Below are positions 19,166 through 31,102 of a stretch of DNA of 34,995 nucleotides, piece after piece. Location: positions 1 to 34,995 of the forward strand of contig CAXKVV010000916.1 in assembly GCA_964058805.1 (NCBI GenBank), given 5' to 3'. Positions within the stretch are counted from its first letter, which is position 1. Each line of letters begins with the position of its first letter. Made by a program: the position numbers and the translations under genes. Source of the stretch: Schoenoplectus triqueter. Taxonomy: Eukaryota > Streptophyta > Magnoliopsida > Poales > Cyperaceae. The notes under the pieces are model-generated. The model was given only the letters and a program-made list of their open reading frames with translations, had not been told where the DNA came from and ran no database searches.

Positions 19166-19870
19166 AACGTGATTACCAATCGGTATCATTTTTTTAAGTC
19201 TGACATTGATGATTGTCAAATAATTAAATCTCCAACACTGATTATCAAATTCCAGTGCTTGTTTTTTTCTAAAAAAAATGTTGATACGGATTATCAAACT
19301 TTCAGTGTCGATTTTTCTTTTTTAAATTTGACATCGACAGTTGAGAACATTACAGATCTCAAATTTTGAATTGAAAAGGCGGGAAACATTACAAATCTCA
19401 AATTTTGAATTGAAAAGGCGGGAAGAATAATCAATATCGGACTTTTGGTAAAAAACGGACGTTGATTGTATATTCAGTGTTAGATTTTTCATATAATCTG
19501 ACGCTGATAGTTATATGTCACAAAATGACTAGTTGTTAAATAATCCCTGTCAGATTTTTTTCATAAATTCCAAAACTAATAATTAAATACTCCAAAGTAA
19601 TTTCCTATTGATATAGTCACTATCAGATTAGAATTATCAGTGTTAGTTTTTTTTTTAAATCTGACATTAATTATCATGCTTTCAATGTCACTAAGTCGAC
19701 ACTAATAGTTGTTGAAGTAGTATAATATTTTAGAAAAAAAATTGACACTGAAAGTGTAATAGTAAGTGCCCGTTGTATTGAAAATTTGACACAGATATTA
19801 AGCATCTCTTTTTCGCAATTAATATTCGACACTACTACGTCGAAACTTATTGTTCCATACTAAATAAGCA
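19166..19870. repeat. Array of inverted GACACTGA-type motifs, CACTA-like
   Basis: Motifs such as CAGTGTCGATTTTT, AAATTTGACATCGACAG, AAAATTGACACTGAAAG and TCTGACGCTGATAG recur in both orientations, separated by poly-T or poly-A stretches. Paired CAGTGTC / GACATCGA-type units could form hairpins. Subterminal regions of plant CACTA (En/Spm) transposons look like this, but no clear CACTA terminus or transposase is present, so the assignment is tentative. Confidence 0.4.
19346..19423. repeat. 39-bp tandem duplication
   Basis: Two adjacent 39-bp units starting AACATTACA and ending AAGGCGGGA, differing at one base. A recent slippage-type duplication inside an otherwise diverged region. Confidence 0.9.
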
Positions 19871-20274
19871 ATAAAATTATAAACCAAATTAATGTTACTA
19901 GGGCTGTTAACCGAGGTTCGCTCCGAAAAAAAATATAGCATATATAAATAATTAGATATTTAAAATGAAATATTTTCTGCAAAATAACTTTTTTAATAAA
20001 TTTCTCAACATAAATATATTTTATGATAAATAGTATAATTAATTATATAATAATTTATTAAAAAATACAAAAAATTATACTATTTTAGTCATCATGCAAT
20101 CTCTTTAAATGAAGAAAGAGAACAATGATATGAATCATTTTGTTGAGATAAATGAAGAGAGAAACAAAATCAACGTGAAAAGCATGAATAATATGACATA
20201 GCTAAAAACTAAAAAGCATGAAGAATTAGCCATCTTTCTGAAATATAATAATTAATGGCTTTATTATGTAACTC
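19871..20274. other. AT-rich, no feature recognised
   Basis: No gene, satellite unit or retroelement motif is visible between the CACTA-like cluster and the first satellite unit. Confidence 0.4.
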
Positions 20275-23200
20275 ATTTATGAATACTATTTTAATACATT
20301 TGTGTTAATATTTTAACACTATTCATATCATAATTTTTTTTAGGACACAATGATTATAATTTAATTGAATATAGACATCATTTAAAATAACTTTGTATAT
20401 TTTGATTATTTTTGAGTTGAAATGAGGCTACAAATGATACAAACTCGGATAATTTGAATACTATTTTAATTAGTTTGTGTTAATATTTTAACATCATTTA
20501 TGTCATAAAGATTTGAGAATAAAATGATTATAATATAAATAAATACGGGACATCATTCAAAATAATTTTGGGTATTTTAATTATCTTATGAGTTGAAATG
20601 AGACTACAAATGATATAAAACTCAAATAAACTGAATACGGTTTTAATGCATTTGAGTTAATCTGTCAATGTTGTTCGTGCCATAAAGGTTCAATAATCAA
20701 AATGAATATAGTTTTAATGCATTTGTGTTAATATTTTTATGCTATTTGTGTCATATATTATGAGGATATAATGATTATAATGTAGACGAATAAGGAATAT
20801 CATTCAAAAAAATAATGTATATTTTGGTTATTTTATGAGCTGAAATGAGGATATAAATGATACAAAACTCAAATAAAGTGCGTACATTTTTAATGCATTT
20901 CAATTAATTTTACAACCATATTTGTGTCATAAATATTTGAGAGCATAATAATTATAATGCAAACAAATAGGGGACATCAATCAAAATAATTTTGTATATT
21001 TTATGAGTTCAAATGACACTAAAAATGTTACAAAACTCGAATAAATTGAATATTATTTTAATATATTTGTGTTAATATTTCAACGCTATACGTATTATAC
21101 AGGTTCTAGAAAATAATTATTATAATGTAAATGAATTGAGAATATCATTCAAAATAGCTTTGTGTATTTTGATTATTTTATCAATTAAAATGGGTTTACA
21201 AATGATAAAGAACTAAAATAAACTGAATATCTTTGTAATGAATTTGTATTAATCTTTCAACGATATTCATATCATAATGGTTTTAGAACACAATGATTAT
21301 AATATAAACGAATTGGGGACATCACTTAAAACAAATTATGTATTTTGGTGATTTTAGATATTGAAATGAGGCAACAAAATATACAAAACACGAATAAACT
21401 TAATAAAGTTATAATGTTTTTGCGTTAATCTTTCAATTCTATTCGCATCATAAAGATTCGATAATACAATGATCATAGTGTAAACGAATAGGGACATCTT
21501 TCAAACTAAGTTTGTGTATATTGATTACTTTATGACTTAAAATGATGCTACCAAATGTACACAACTCGAATAAAATTAATATTGTTTTAATGCATTAGTG
21601 ATAATCTTTCAACAATATTTATATCATAAAGGTCTAAGATCATAATAATTATAATGTAAATGAATTGGGGACATTATTCAAAATAACTTTGTGTATTATC
21701 ATGATTTTAGGTGTTGAAATGAGACAACCAAACATAAAAAACTCGAATAAACTAAATACAGTTTTTATGCATTTATGTTAATCTTTTAATGTTATTTATG
21801 TCATAACGGTTTGAAACATAACTGTTATAATGTAAACGAAGAAGGACATCATTCAATCTAACTTTGTGTATTTTTTGTTAATTTATGAGTTGAAATGATG
21901 ATACAAATGATACAAAACTCAAATAAACTGAATAATGTGTTAATATTTTTGTGTTAATCTTTCAGTGCTATTCATATTATAAAGGTTTGAGAACACAATA
22001 ATTATAATGTAGATAAATTGGGGACATCATTGAAATTACAGTGTGTATTTTGGTGATTTTAGTTGCTGTAATGAGGCAAAAAATATACAAAACTCGAATA
22101 AATCGAATACGATTTTAATGCATTTGTGTTAATTTTTCAATGTTATAAGTGTCATAAAGATCCGATAACACAACCATTGTAATACAAACGAATAAGAGAC
22201 ATCATTGAAATCAAGTTTGTATTTTTTTGGTATTTTATTAGTTGATATGAAACTACAAATGATACAAAATTGAATAAACTAATTACTGTTTTAATGCGTT
22301 TATGTTAATCAATCAACGTCATTTGTTTCATAAAGGCTCAAGAACACAATAATTATAAAATAAATGAATGAGTTGAAATGATACTACAAATGATTATAAT
22401 GCAAAAGAAATTGGGACATCATTCAAAAATTTTGTGTATTTTGTGAGTTCAAATGAGGCTACAAATGAAGCAAAACTCAAATAAATTGAATATCATTTTT
22501 AATGCATTTATGATAATATTTCGATGTTATTCATATCATAAAGGTTCGATAATGCAATGATGAATGAAGAGGGAAATCATTCAAAACAATTTGGTGAATT
22601 TTGATTATTTTATGAGTTGACAGGAGGCTACAAAATATACAAAACTCGAATAAAATAAATATCATTTTAATGCATTAATATTAATATTTCAATACTATTC
22701 ATATCATAAAGATTTGAGAACACAATGATTATAATATAAATAAATTTGGAACATCATTCAAAATAAATTTGTGTATTTTGGTGATTTTAGGTGTTGAGAT
22801 GAGGCGGTGAAATATACAAAATAGGAATAAACTGAATACAATTTAATACATTTTTGATAATCTTTTAATGTTATTTGTGTCGTAAAGGTTTGACAACACA
22901 TTATCACAATGTAAATAAATTGGGGTCATAATTTACACCAACTTTGTGTATTTCGGTTATTTTATGAGTTGAAATGAGGCTACAAATAATACAGAACTCG
23001 ATTAAACTGAATATTATTTTAATTATTTTGTGTTAACATTTCATGAATGATTATAATATAATTGAATAGGGGACATTATTCAAAATATTTGTTGTTATTT
23101 TAGTTAATTTATGAGTTTAAATGAGGCTACAAAAGATATATAACTCGAATAAAATGAATATGATTTTAATGCATTTGTGTTAATCTTTAAACGCTATTCA

Positions 23201-25023
23201 AGTCATGAAGGTTCGAGAATACAATAATTACAATGTAAATGAATAGATACATCATTCAAAATAACTTTGTGTATTTTGATAATTTTTTGAGTTGAAATGA
23301 GACTATAAATAATACAAAACTCGAATAAACTTAATGTCATTTTAATATATTTGTGTTAATCTATTAACGCAATTTGTGTCGTAAAGGTTAAAAAATACAA
23401 CAATTATAATATAAACGAAGATAAGACATTATTCAAACCAAATTTGTGTATGTTGGCTAATTTATGAGTTGAAATGAGGATAAAAATGAGATATAACTCG
23501 AATAAGGTGAATATCAATTTTTTCTATTAATATTTCAACATCATTAGTGTCATAAAGATTTGAGAACACATTGATTATAATGTGAAAAATGGGGACATCA
23601 TTCAAAATAACTTTGGATATTTTCATAATTTTATGAGTTCTAAGGAGGCTATAAGTGATACAAAGCTCAAAAAAATTGAATATTATTTTAATACATTCGT
23701 GATAATATTTCAATGCTATTTGGATCATAAAGCAAATAAATAAGGGACATCATTCAAAATAATTATGTATTTTGGTCATTTTATGATTTAAAATGTGATT
23801 ATAAATGATACAAAACTCAAATAAAATGAATATATTTTAAATGCATTTGTGTTGATATTTCAAAGTCATCCTTGTCATGAAGATATGAAAACATAATGAT
23901 TATAATGTAAACGAATAAGAGACATCATTCAAACCAATTTTGTGTATTTTGAGAATTTTATGAGTTCAAATGAGGCTACAAATGATACAAAACTCGAATA
24001 AACTGAATATAATTTTAATACTTTAGTGTTAATGTTTGGACACCATTTGTGTCGTACAGGTAAAGATTATAATATAAATGAATAAGGGACATCATTTAAA
24101 ATATCTTTGTGTATTTTAGTTATTTTATAAGTTCAAATGTGGCAAACGCGAATAAACTGATTATGATTTTAATGCATTTATATTAATCTTTCAATGTTAT
24201 TCGTGTCATAAAGATTTGAGAACACGGTGATTATAATTTAACGAATAGGTGACATCATGTCACAAAGGCTCGAGAACACAATCATTATAACGTAAATGAA
24301 TAGAGGACATCATTCAAAATAATTTTGTGCATTTTGGTTATTTTATGAGTTGAAATGTGGTTACCGATAATACAAAACTCAAACAAAATGAATATATTTT
24401 TAATGCAATTGAGTTAATATTTCAACACTATTCATGTAATAAAGGTATGAAAATATAATTATTATAATGCAGACGATAGAGACATCATTCAAAATAACTA
24501 TGTATTTTGGTTATTTTTTGAATTGAAATGATGCTACAAATGGTCCAAAACTCAAACAAACTGCATGCATTTTCAATGCATTTGATTTAATCTTTCAACG
24601 TTATTTGTGTCATAAATCCTCAAGAAGATAATGATTATAATGTTGATGAAGAAGGGACATCATTTATTTTTTTTATATATTTTAATTATTTTATGGGTTT
24701 AAATGACTATAAATGATACAAATTCGAATAAACTGAATATCATTTTAATGCATTTCTGTTAATATTTCAACGTCATTTGTGTCATAAAGATATCAAAACA
24801 TAATTATTATAATGTAAATGAATTGAGAACATCATTCAATGCAGCTTTGTGTATTTTAGTTATTTTATGAGTTGATATGAGACTACAAAAGATAAAAAAA
24901 AAACTTGAATAAACTGAATACTGTTTTAATGTATTTGTGTTAATCAGTCAACACCATTCATCTCATAAAGGTTGGTGAACCCAATAATTATAATATAAAT
25001 GAATAGGGGACCTCATTCAAACC
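20275..25023. repeat. Satellite array, monomer about 177 bp
   Basis: About 27 diverged units. The unit contains GGGGACATCATTCAAA, TTTGTGTATTTTG, TTATTTTATGAGTTGAAATG, ACAAAACTCGAATAAACTG, TTTTAATGCATTTGTGTTAA, TCATAAAGGTTTGAGAACAC and AATGATTATAATG. Spacing of the CATTC block is about 175-177 bp (20376, 20551; 20801, 20978). Some units are shortened or partly duplicated (20554-20801, 22360-22440, 23040, 24255). Units differ a lot, so the array is old. Monomer length is in the range of plant centromeric satellites, which is suggestive only. Open frames here are chance. Confidence 0.85.
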
Positions 25024-25271
25024 TAATACACTAAACACCTTCTTTAATTTGTCGATTTGCAAAACAACCTTGAATTTTATAATTTATTTTGTTTGAGTTT
25101 TGTGCAGGAGTTAAAATGCAAATGAATTATTACACAAGAACCAAAACTAATGATGGGATACAAGAGCTTAATCAAGACTGCATTAGGCTTAAGTTTAGTT
25201 AGACTCAAACTTGGTTGAATTGGTTAAGATAAATTAAGCTTAAACAACAAAGAAAATATTTATACCCAGTA

Positions 25272-25483
25272 AATCGTTATAACGATTCAGTAACTGTTAT
25301 AATGGTTCATCTCAATACTCAAAAATATTCTAAAGCACAAAAGTTCTCAAAGAAGCCAGAGCGTATCGTTGCATAACGATTTGTCAAGCGTTGTAACGTT
25401 TTATGAAACGTATAACGATTCACCTCAATCAGATCCAACAACTACTCTTTCTAAGTTGTTATAACGATTCCCAAATCGTTATA
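25272..25483. repeat. TTATAACGATT palindrome/hairpin cluster
   Basis: AATCGTTATAACGATT at 25272-25287 is a perfect 16-bp palindrome. ATCGTT/AACGAT (25365-25380), ACGTTT/AAACGT (25396-25411) and the 10-bp stem TATAACGATT/AATCGTTATA with loop CCCA (25460-25483) follow. Confidence 0.75.
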
Positions 25484-26200
25484 ATGGTTCAGACCGAAAA
25501 TAATTTCTTCATTTATTTCAGAAGATTTATTTTAAAAGGATCACCTCTCTCACTGATTAATTATGAGACAGATCCATCTAGCTAAATCATTACTCCAGAG
25601 AGCTTACTAGCCATATACTAAGTGAGAGAGATAAGCCAAGAGATAGAAACACTCAATTAGTGAATCATTGTTTAAGCTCAATATAGCTTATGTTCATTCT
25701 CCCAACTTAATCTTTTATGATCTGCTCTCTCTTTGTAAACTTTTCTTGAGCTGTAGTGCTAATTATTTTTGAGTGTGTTGTTACTCTTATTACGATAGGC
25801 TTGGCAACCCATTTTTGTGTAAGAGACCAAAATCTACAAGTGTAAAATTGCTTTTTAGTGTTTCGGCTCAACCTCAATTGTTAGAGGTTAGTAGTCCCAA
25901 GACGTAGACATTTTAAGCTGAACTCTGTTACATCTTGTGTTCTTATTTGATCTTTTCTTTTCTTTTCTCCTATTTATTTGTTTGCTATATTCTTGTGAGA
26001 ATTGAATCGAATTGAATTGTCTTCCACTGCCATTACACTTGAACACTAAGCCCCAAATTGATTTATATATTTCTACCTTAGGTTCTTTAGCATTCTTACA
26101 CTCTTTTGACCTTAAATATTATTTTTAGTAGGTGTATCAAAGTGGTATCAGAACGGGAACTCAGTTTTAATTGCTTTATTTGTGATATTTTTGGTTCAAG

Positions 26201-26485
26201 ATGACTTCTTTGATGCATGTAAAAGAACCCCCAACTCTATGTCTTAATTATAAAATTTTTAGCTTTTGGAAAAAATGTACGGTGAACTACCTCAACATAC
26301 TAGACCTTTGGGATGTTATCCAACATGGTTATGTACCACATTATGATCCTAGCAACCTCACATTGACACAAAAAGTCAAAGAACTGAAATCTCAAAATGA
26401 TTATGCCGTCAATGTTATTTTAAATTTGGTTAGTGAAAGAATTGTTATATTATTTGGTACTACCGAAATTACTAGTAAAATATGA
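26201..26485 (+). pseudogene. Copia Gag N-terminal fragment
   Basis: 94 codons from ATG shortly after the PBS. It contains FWKKCTVNYLNILDLWDVIQHGY, matching the start of the copia UBN2 Gag domain, then QKVKELKSQNDYAVNVIL. A TGA at 26483 ends it, and gag-like sequence continues with further stops and frameshifts. Non-functional. Confidence 0.7.
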
Positions 26486-26772
26486 GATACCCTATTGAAT
26501 AGATTTGAGAGCAACTCTGAAATGAAAAAAAACAAAACTAATGGGTCTAGAGTCCGAATTTGAAAATTTTTGTATACAAGAAGGAGAGTTAATTGATAAT
26601 ATGTATTCAATATTATGTTTATCTAAATGAATTCGATGAAGTTGGAGAATTCTTATCTAATTCTAAGTTTGTAGATAAAATTTTTAGGGCAATAATGAGA
26701 AGACCAAGATGAGAGAGCATGATAAACACTCTAGAAGAAATGCAAGACACTATTGGCAAATTCACACATGAT

Positions 26773-26861
26773 GGTATAAAAATATACAAAACACGAATAA
26801 AATGAATACAATTTTAATGCATTATTTTTAATATTTCAATACTATTCATATTATAATGGTT
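26773..26861. repeat. Half satellite unit between two insertions
   Basis: ATATACAAAACACGAATAAA to TATAATGGTTCA, about half a monomer, trapped between the copia fragment and the third giant LTR copy. Confidence 0.8.
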
Positions 26862-28229
26862 CAATCAGAGACTTGTCTGGGTGCAACTTGGGGGCAGAAA
26901 CACTGCTGAGTGCAAACTGGAGATCTCAAACATACACACACAGAATCCAAGAAGAGAGAGGGTGTCACGTGGCAGGACCTCATTGGGCTACCTCAGCATG
27001 TCAGTGCCACATGACAACACCTCATTGGATCACCTCACTCATGCGGGTCCCACATACCTGACAGGTGGATCCCACTTATGCCATGTGGCAGCATCACACT
27101 AAATCATGTCAGCAGGCAATTAACATATCATTAAGCCTAAGGGATGGGGTTGGTTAAATGGACCTATCATAGCATGCCACCTCAGCCTGGTTAATACTAA
27201 GCAGTAGGATAAGCAATGAATGACTGGACTTGTGAACCTAGACTCACAGTTCTTACATGTGGGGCTCACATGTCAGCAATTCAACAGAGAATTCATTCAT
27301 TAATCCATGCACCAAGCCTACACAACATTAAACAGAGATTTAAATCAAAAGAGAAAAAGAAGTGTGCACCTGGCCCATGTGTGTTGTGCCTCTGACGGTG
27401 GGCCCCACCTTGTTGTGGATCATGTGTGCCGAGCTCAGCCTCCCTGGAACTCTCTCCTTCTCTCCTCCCTCTCTTCCTTCTTCTTCTCGACGAGGTAGAA
27501 TGCGCCATTAACGTTGATTAAGCTCTCTAAAGCTTGAAACTTCAAATCCTTATGGCTGGAGCTAGCCTATACATATGAGAGAAAGGGTGAATGCTTGGAA
27601 TCGAGAGAGGACAAATGAATGAAGCAGTATAAGAAGGTGATCACCTCGGGTAGTTAATGAGGGACTTTGATCCTTGTGTTCAAACTCAAAATTAATGATG
27701 CAGGCAGTCTCTAATCACTTAGGCGATGCTGTAAGTGGAGAGGGAAACAACAATTAAGCATTGAATTGAAACAATTGGGATAAGGTGATGAAATCGGGTA
27801 AATGGAGAAAAATTAAAACCTTATGTTATAAACTTTTATGTACTCACACGACACTGCTTAGGTGGTCAAGGTTGGCAATTGAACACGAGAGATGCGGTTT
27901 GAGTCAAGGATTGAAATCGGGTGATTAAGTTCTAAGCTTGGGAGAAGAGCAATAATGGCAAAGAGGAAATATGCAGTCTTTGTGTGTTGAAGTGAGTATA
28001 TATAGCATGAAAGAGGGCCTAGAAGGTTTTGTAAATGAAGAGAAGTGAGAGGGGGGTCAAATTCGGTCAACAGTCAAAGAACTCACCTTGGATTCATTTA
28101 AATGGGGCCCACATCATAACAGAAAGACTAACAAAAAGTGAAAACCATGTTCATAGTCCAAAACAGCTCAATTGTTGGTGTTTGTGTGGTGTATGACCTT
28201 AGCTCCCTTGTGCACCCCCCTTAATTGCT

Positions 28230-28237
28230 TATATAAA
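28230..28237 (+). promoter_or_regulatory. TATA box of the third LTR copy
   Basis: TATATAAA followed by CCC, conserved in position with the boxes of both foldback arms. Confidence 0.55.
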
Positions 28238-29579
28238 CCCAACAAGCACAATTGAAGAGATATATACAGGGGAGAGTAGAAGAAGAAGAAGAGGAGATAG
28301 TCTTAGACAATACATATAAATCATAAAGAGAGAGATAGAGTATAGGTGATCGTTTTGAAGAAATCGATTGATCTCAGTTGTAAACTTGAGAACTCGATTT
28401 AGTCAATTCTCTAAAGAGAGAGCTCTGTTATCTTTGAATCAGAGCCAATTGGAAGTTTAGAAGTTTGATTCTTGAGAATTTGAAGAAAATGTATGTAATT
28501 GGAGCTTATAGTGGAATAACAGTATAATCATCGTTGAATTTTCTAGTTTTTCCTTCAATTTTTCATCTTTTTGCTCTTTTCTCTGTGAATTGCTTGATTT
28601 GACTCTTGTTTTTGTCTCGCTTCTTGACTGAATCTTGATCACATAAGTTATAATTGAGTATTGAAGTCGATTGATCTCGGTTACAGTAATCTGAGAACTC
28701 GATGTAATGGAGTCATTTTCTTAATTTTCAATTACTAATCGCGAAATGCATTAGCTAGAGTTCATAGTGTGTATATAGTGTCACTTTTCGACTGATTGAT
28801 CTCAGCTAAGATTTGAGAACTTAGCATGAAAGTGTATTAACAAATCGATCATCACGATTTTCATCTGATATTTCCTGATTTTGACAAAATCAAGTATCAG
28901 ATTGAAATTACAAGTGAATTACACGCATGTCAAGCATCTTGAGATAGATATAAGCAATAAGAGAGATGCTAGAGGTCAGAATGGTGGAAAGATCGAGTAG
29001 AGAAAATGAATTTCAGTGGATTAGCAGTTGATACCAATCGGTATTGTGTAACACTGACCTACACTGTATATTCACAAGAAATTAGCAAGCATACATGAGT
29101 AGCATCATAATAATTCAGTTAATCATACATTGACGATGCATTATAAGCCTTGAATTGTCAGGAATTCCATTGAAATCGATTGGCCTTGCAAGAATTACTC
29201 TTCGGTACCGAATGATACCAATCTGTTGTAAGTGGTACTAGTGCGCAGGACTACTCACCGTATTGATCGTCGATCAGACGCCATAGAAGAGTTTCTCGTG
29301 ATGAGACGATGCTAGAGCACTTATTTGATCGAAAAATGGCGGCCTCAGTCGCCGACAACACCGCTAGCATGGATCTTGACAAATTAATTAACAGAACTAG
29401 GGATGCATGATTCTTGAAGGCTATCTAATGTGTATTGTAAATCACAGCTTAAAGGGAATATAATCAATGCATCTGGGCCTTTCATCTTATATGAGTCAAT
29501 CTCAGAGTAAATTTGACGGTCCACATTAAATAACGGAATTAAATGGAAAGGGCCGGCCCAGTTACGCATCAGGCCCAGT

Positions 29580-29955
29580 CAAGAAAAGGAAAAGAAAAAA
29601 TATAATAAATAGAGATTAAAAAAATAAAATAAAAATAAAATCCTACTATTTTGGCTATTATAAAAATCCCAAAAATTCGAATAAAATCATGAATAATAGT
29701 TAACTTATTTTCTATTATTTTTGTGAGTAATTTTCTATAAAAATAAATAGAGTTTAAAAATAATAGAAATAAAATCTTATTAGTTTGGTTATTATAAAAA
29801 TCTTAAAAATTCAAATAAAAATCCTAAATAATAGCTAACTTATTTTCTATTATTTTTGTGGCTCATTTTCTACAGAAATAAGTAAAGTTTGAAATAAATA
29901 TATATATAATATATATATATAATATATATATAATAAATAATAAAAAAATAATAAG
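29580..29955 (+). repeat. AT-rich tract with two 133-bp units
   Basis: TTGGCTATTATAAAAATCCC near 29651 and a close copy near 29784, each followed by CTATTATTTTTGTG. An alternating AT run occupies 29898-29935, where the foldback arms have (TAA)n. Confidence 0.65.
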
Positions 29956-29963
29956 GAATCATT

Positions 29964-30258
29964 GTAACGATTTCTTGAATCGTTATATACGGTTCGCCAA
30001 AGCGTTGAACGCTTCACAAGACGTTGGCAACACTTTGACTATTCTTTGACAAGTCAATATGTTATAATGATTCCTTGAATCGTTATAATGATTCATCAAA
30101 ATGTTGAACGCTTTACAAAGCGTTAGCAACGTTTTGACTATTTGACCAACTTTCTGACAAGTCTGTTATCTTCTGTGAAGCGTTATAATGATTTGTTGAA
30201 TCGTTACACGATTCCTAAGGTGATGAACGATCAACAAGGTGGTGATACGCCTTGTTGA
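29964..30258 (+). repeat. Hairpin family 7 (AACGATT/AATCGTT) in third LTR copy
   Basis: TAACGATT/AATCGTTA with 5-nt loop (29965-29985); AAGCGTT/AACGCTT (30000-30014); TTATAATGATT/AATCGTTATAA with loop CCTTG (30062-30088, one G.U); AACGCTTT/AAAGCGTT (30107-30124); TAATGATT/AATCGTTA (30186-30206); and an 11-bp stem TCAACAAGGTG/CGCCTTGTTGA (30231-30258, one G.U). Confidence 0.75.
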
Positions 30259-30471
30259 CTGCTGATGGACATCACAATATGGTAGCTTCCGAACTAGCTT
30301 ATTTAGGAGCTCATTACCTTACGAACCTGTCTCATATTGGACCAGCCAGGAGTCCCGAGTCTAATTTTGTGCACAAGTTAATCCTGAATTTATGAATCGG
30401 CTAGGTGCTCAGGACTCAGCGCTTCAGGTTTGTCTTTGTGTGCAGTTGTGTTCCTAGATTTATGAATCCGC

Positions 30472-30820
30472 TCAGTGCTTGGAATTCATGATCTAAAAGA
30501 TCAGTGAGAAGAAACAAGTGGGCCAAATCCACCCATCTCCTGATTCACCAACCTCAAGATCAACCGGCTAAGTGCTTCGAGTTGTATTTTGTGTGATTGG
30601 TCGTTGACTACTAAAGATTGAACCGATCTATAGTAGTTCATCTTCTAGTCAACTAAGGTTGAGTCGATCTATTAGTAGACTCACCTTCCATCATTCTACA
30701 AAGGTCGATCCGATCTGCTAGTAGGATCGCCTCTCGGAGCGGTAAAGATTGAACTGATTTGTAGTAAGTTCATCTTGTTCATCACCCTATCTCACTGGAC
30801 TGACCTGTTAGTGAGTCCAG
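30472..30820 (+). repeat. Hairpin families 5 and 6 in third LTR copy
   Basis: Family 6: ATGAAT/ATTCAT (30472-30489), CAAC/GTTG (30561-30584). Family 5 with loops near GATCTGTTAGTA: GAAC/GTTC (30620), GAGTC/GACTC (30661-30682), GATCC/GGATC (30707-30728), GAACT/AGTTC (30751-30771), CTGGACT/AGTCCAG (30795-30820). The last three stem sequences are absent from the foldback arms yet stay complementary. Confidence 0.8.
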
Positions 30821-31102
30821 GGTGCTTCAACGACACCGATCACCGAAGCACGTGACCACTTCACCACATGTGCCTCGAGGTTAATAGCACAGGGTAATTA
30901 ACGGTGGGGGCTTACGCCCATCAGAATCTACAAGTACTCACAATCACTAAAAAACCCCCTGAATGTGCATCTCAATGGGTCTAAACGGTAGAAGTAACCG
31001 ACATCAAACAAATGCACGCTCAGGAGGGATCTCCGTGTCCTTCCTTCGCATCCCATCGCCCCCAAGAGCGGCGGCGCGAAGCGCGTGAGAAAGGGTCGCA
31101 CG

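Larger units (their letters stand above)
25024..26772 (+). mobile_element. Copia LTR-gag fragment inserted in satellite
   Basis: A non-satellite block. Its LTR-like part (to about 26138, start not determined) holds several TTATAACGATT hairpins at 25272-25483. A PBS-like TGGTATCAGAAC is at 26143-26154, followed by a gag frame. Downstream gag sequence decays through stops to about 26772, where satellite resumes. No protease, RT or second LTR. Confidence 0.7.
26862..31102 (+). mobile_element. Third copy of the giant LTR, solo and 5'-truncated
   Basis: Homology to the left arm starts at ATCAGAG...CTGGGTGCAA (compare left about 190) and ends at GGGTCGCAC, one base short of the LTR terminus; no PBS or internal region follows. 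It thus lacks about 1.1 kb of U3. G-box palindromes (26960-27100), TATA box, AT-rich tract (29580-29955) and U5 are present. At the place of the family 1-4 hairpins (4321-5093) it carries a different hairpin set (29964-30258). Satellite continues directly on both sides. It is more diverged from either arm than they are from each other. Confidence 0.75.

Noticed and set aside
23462..23728. 88-codon minus-strand frame in satellite
   Set aside because: Chance frame in a diverged tandem repeat, not preserved between monomers.
25024..26200. Continuation of the giant LTR based on shared AACGATT hairpins
   Set aside because: The downstream copia-type PBS and gag and the absence of U5 hairpin families 5 and 6 argue for a separate copia element.
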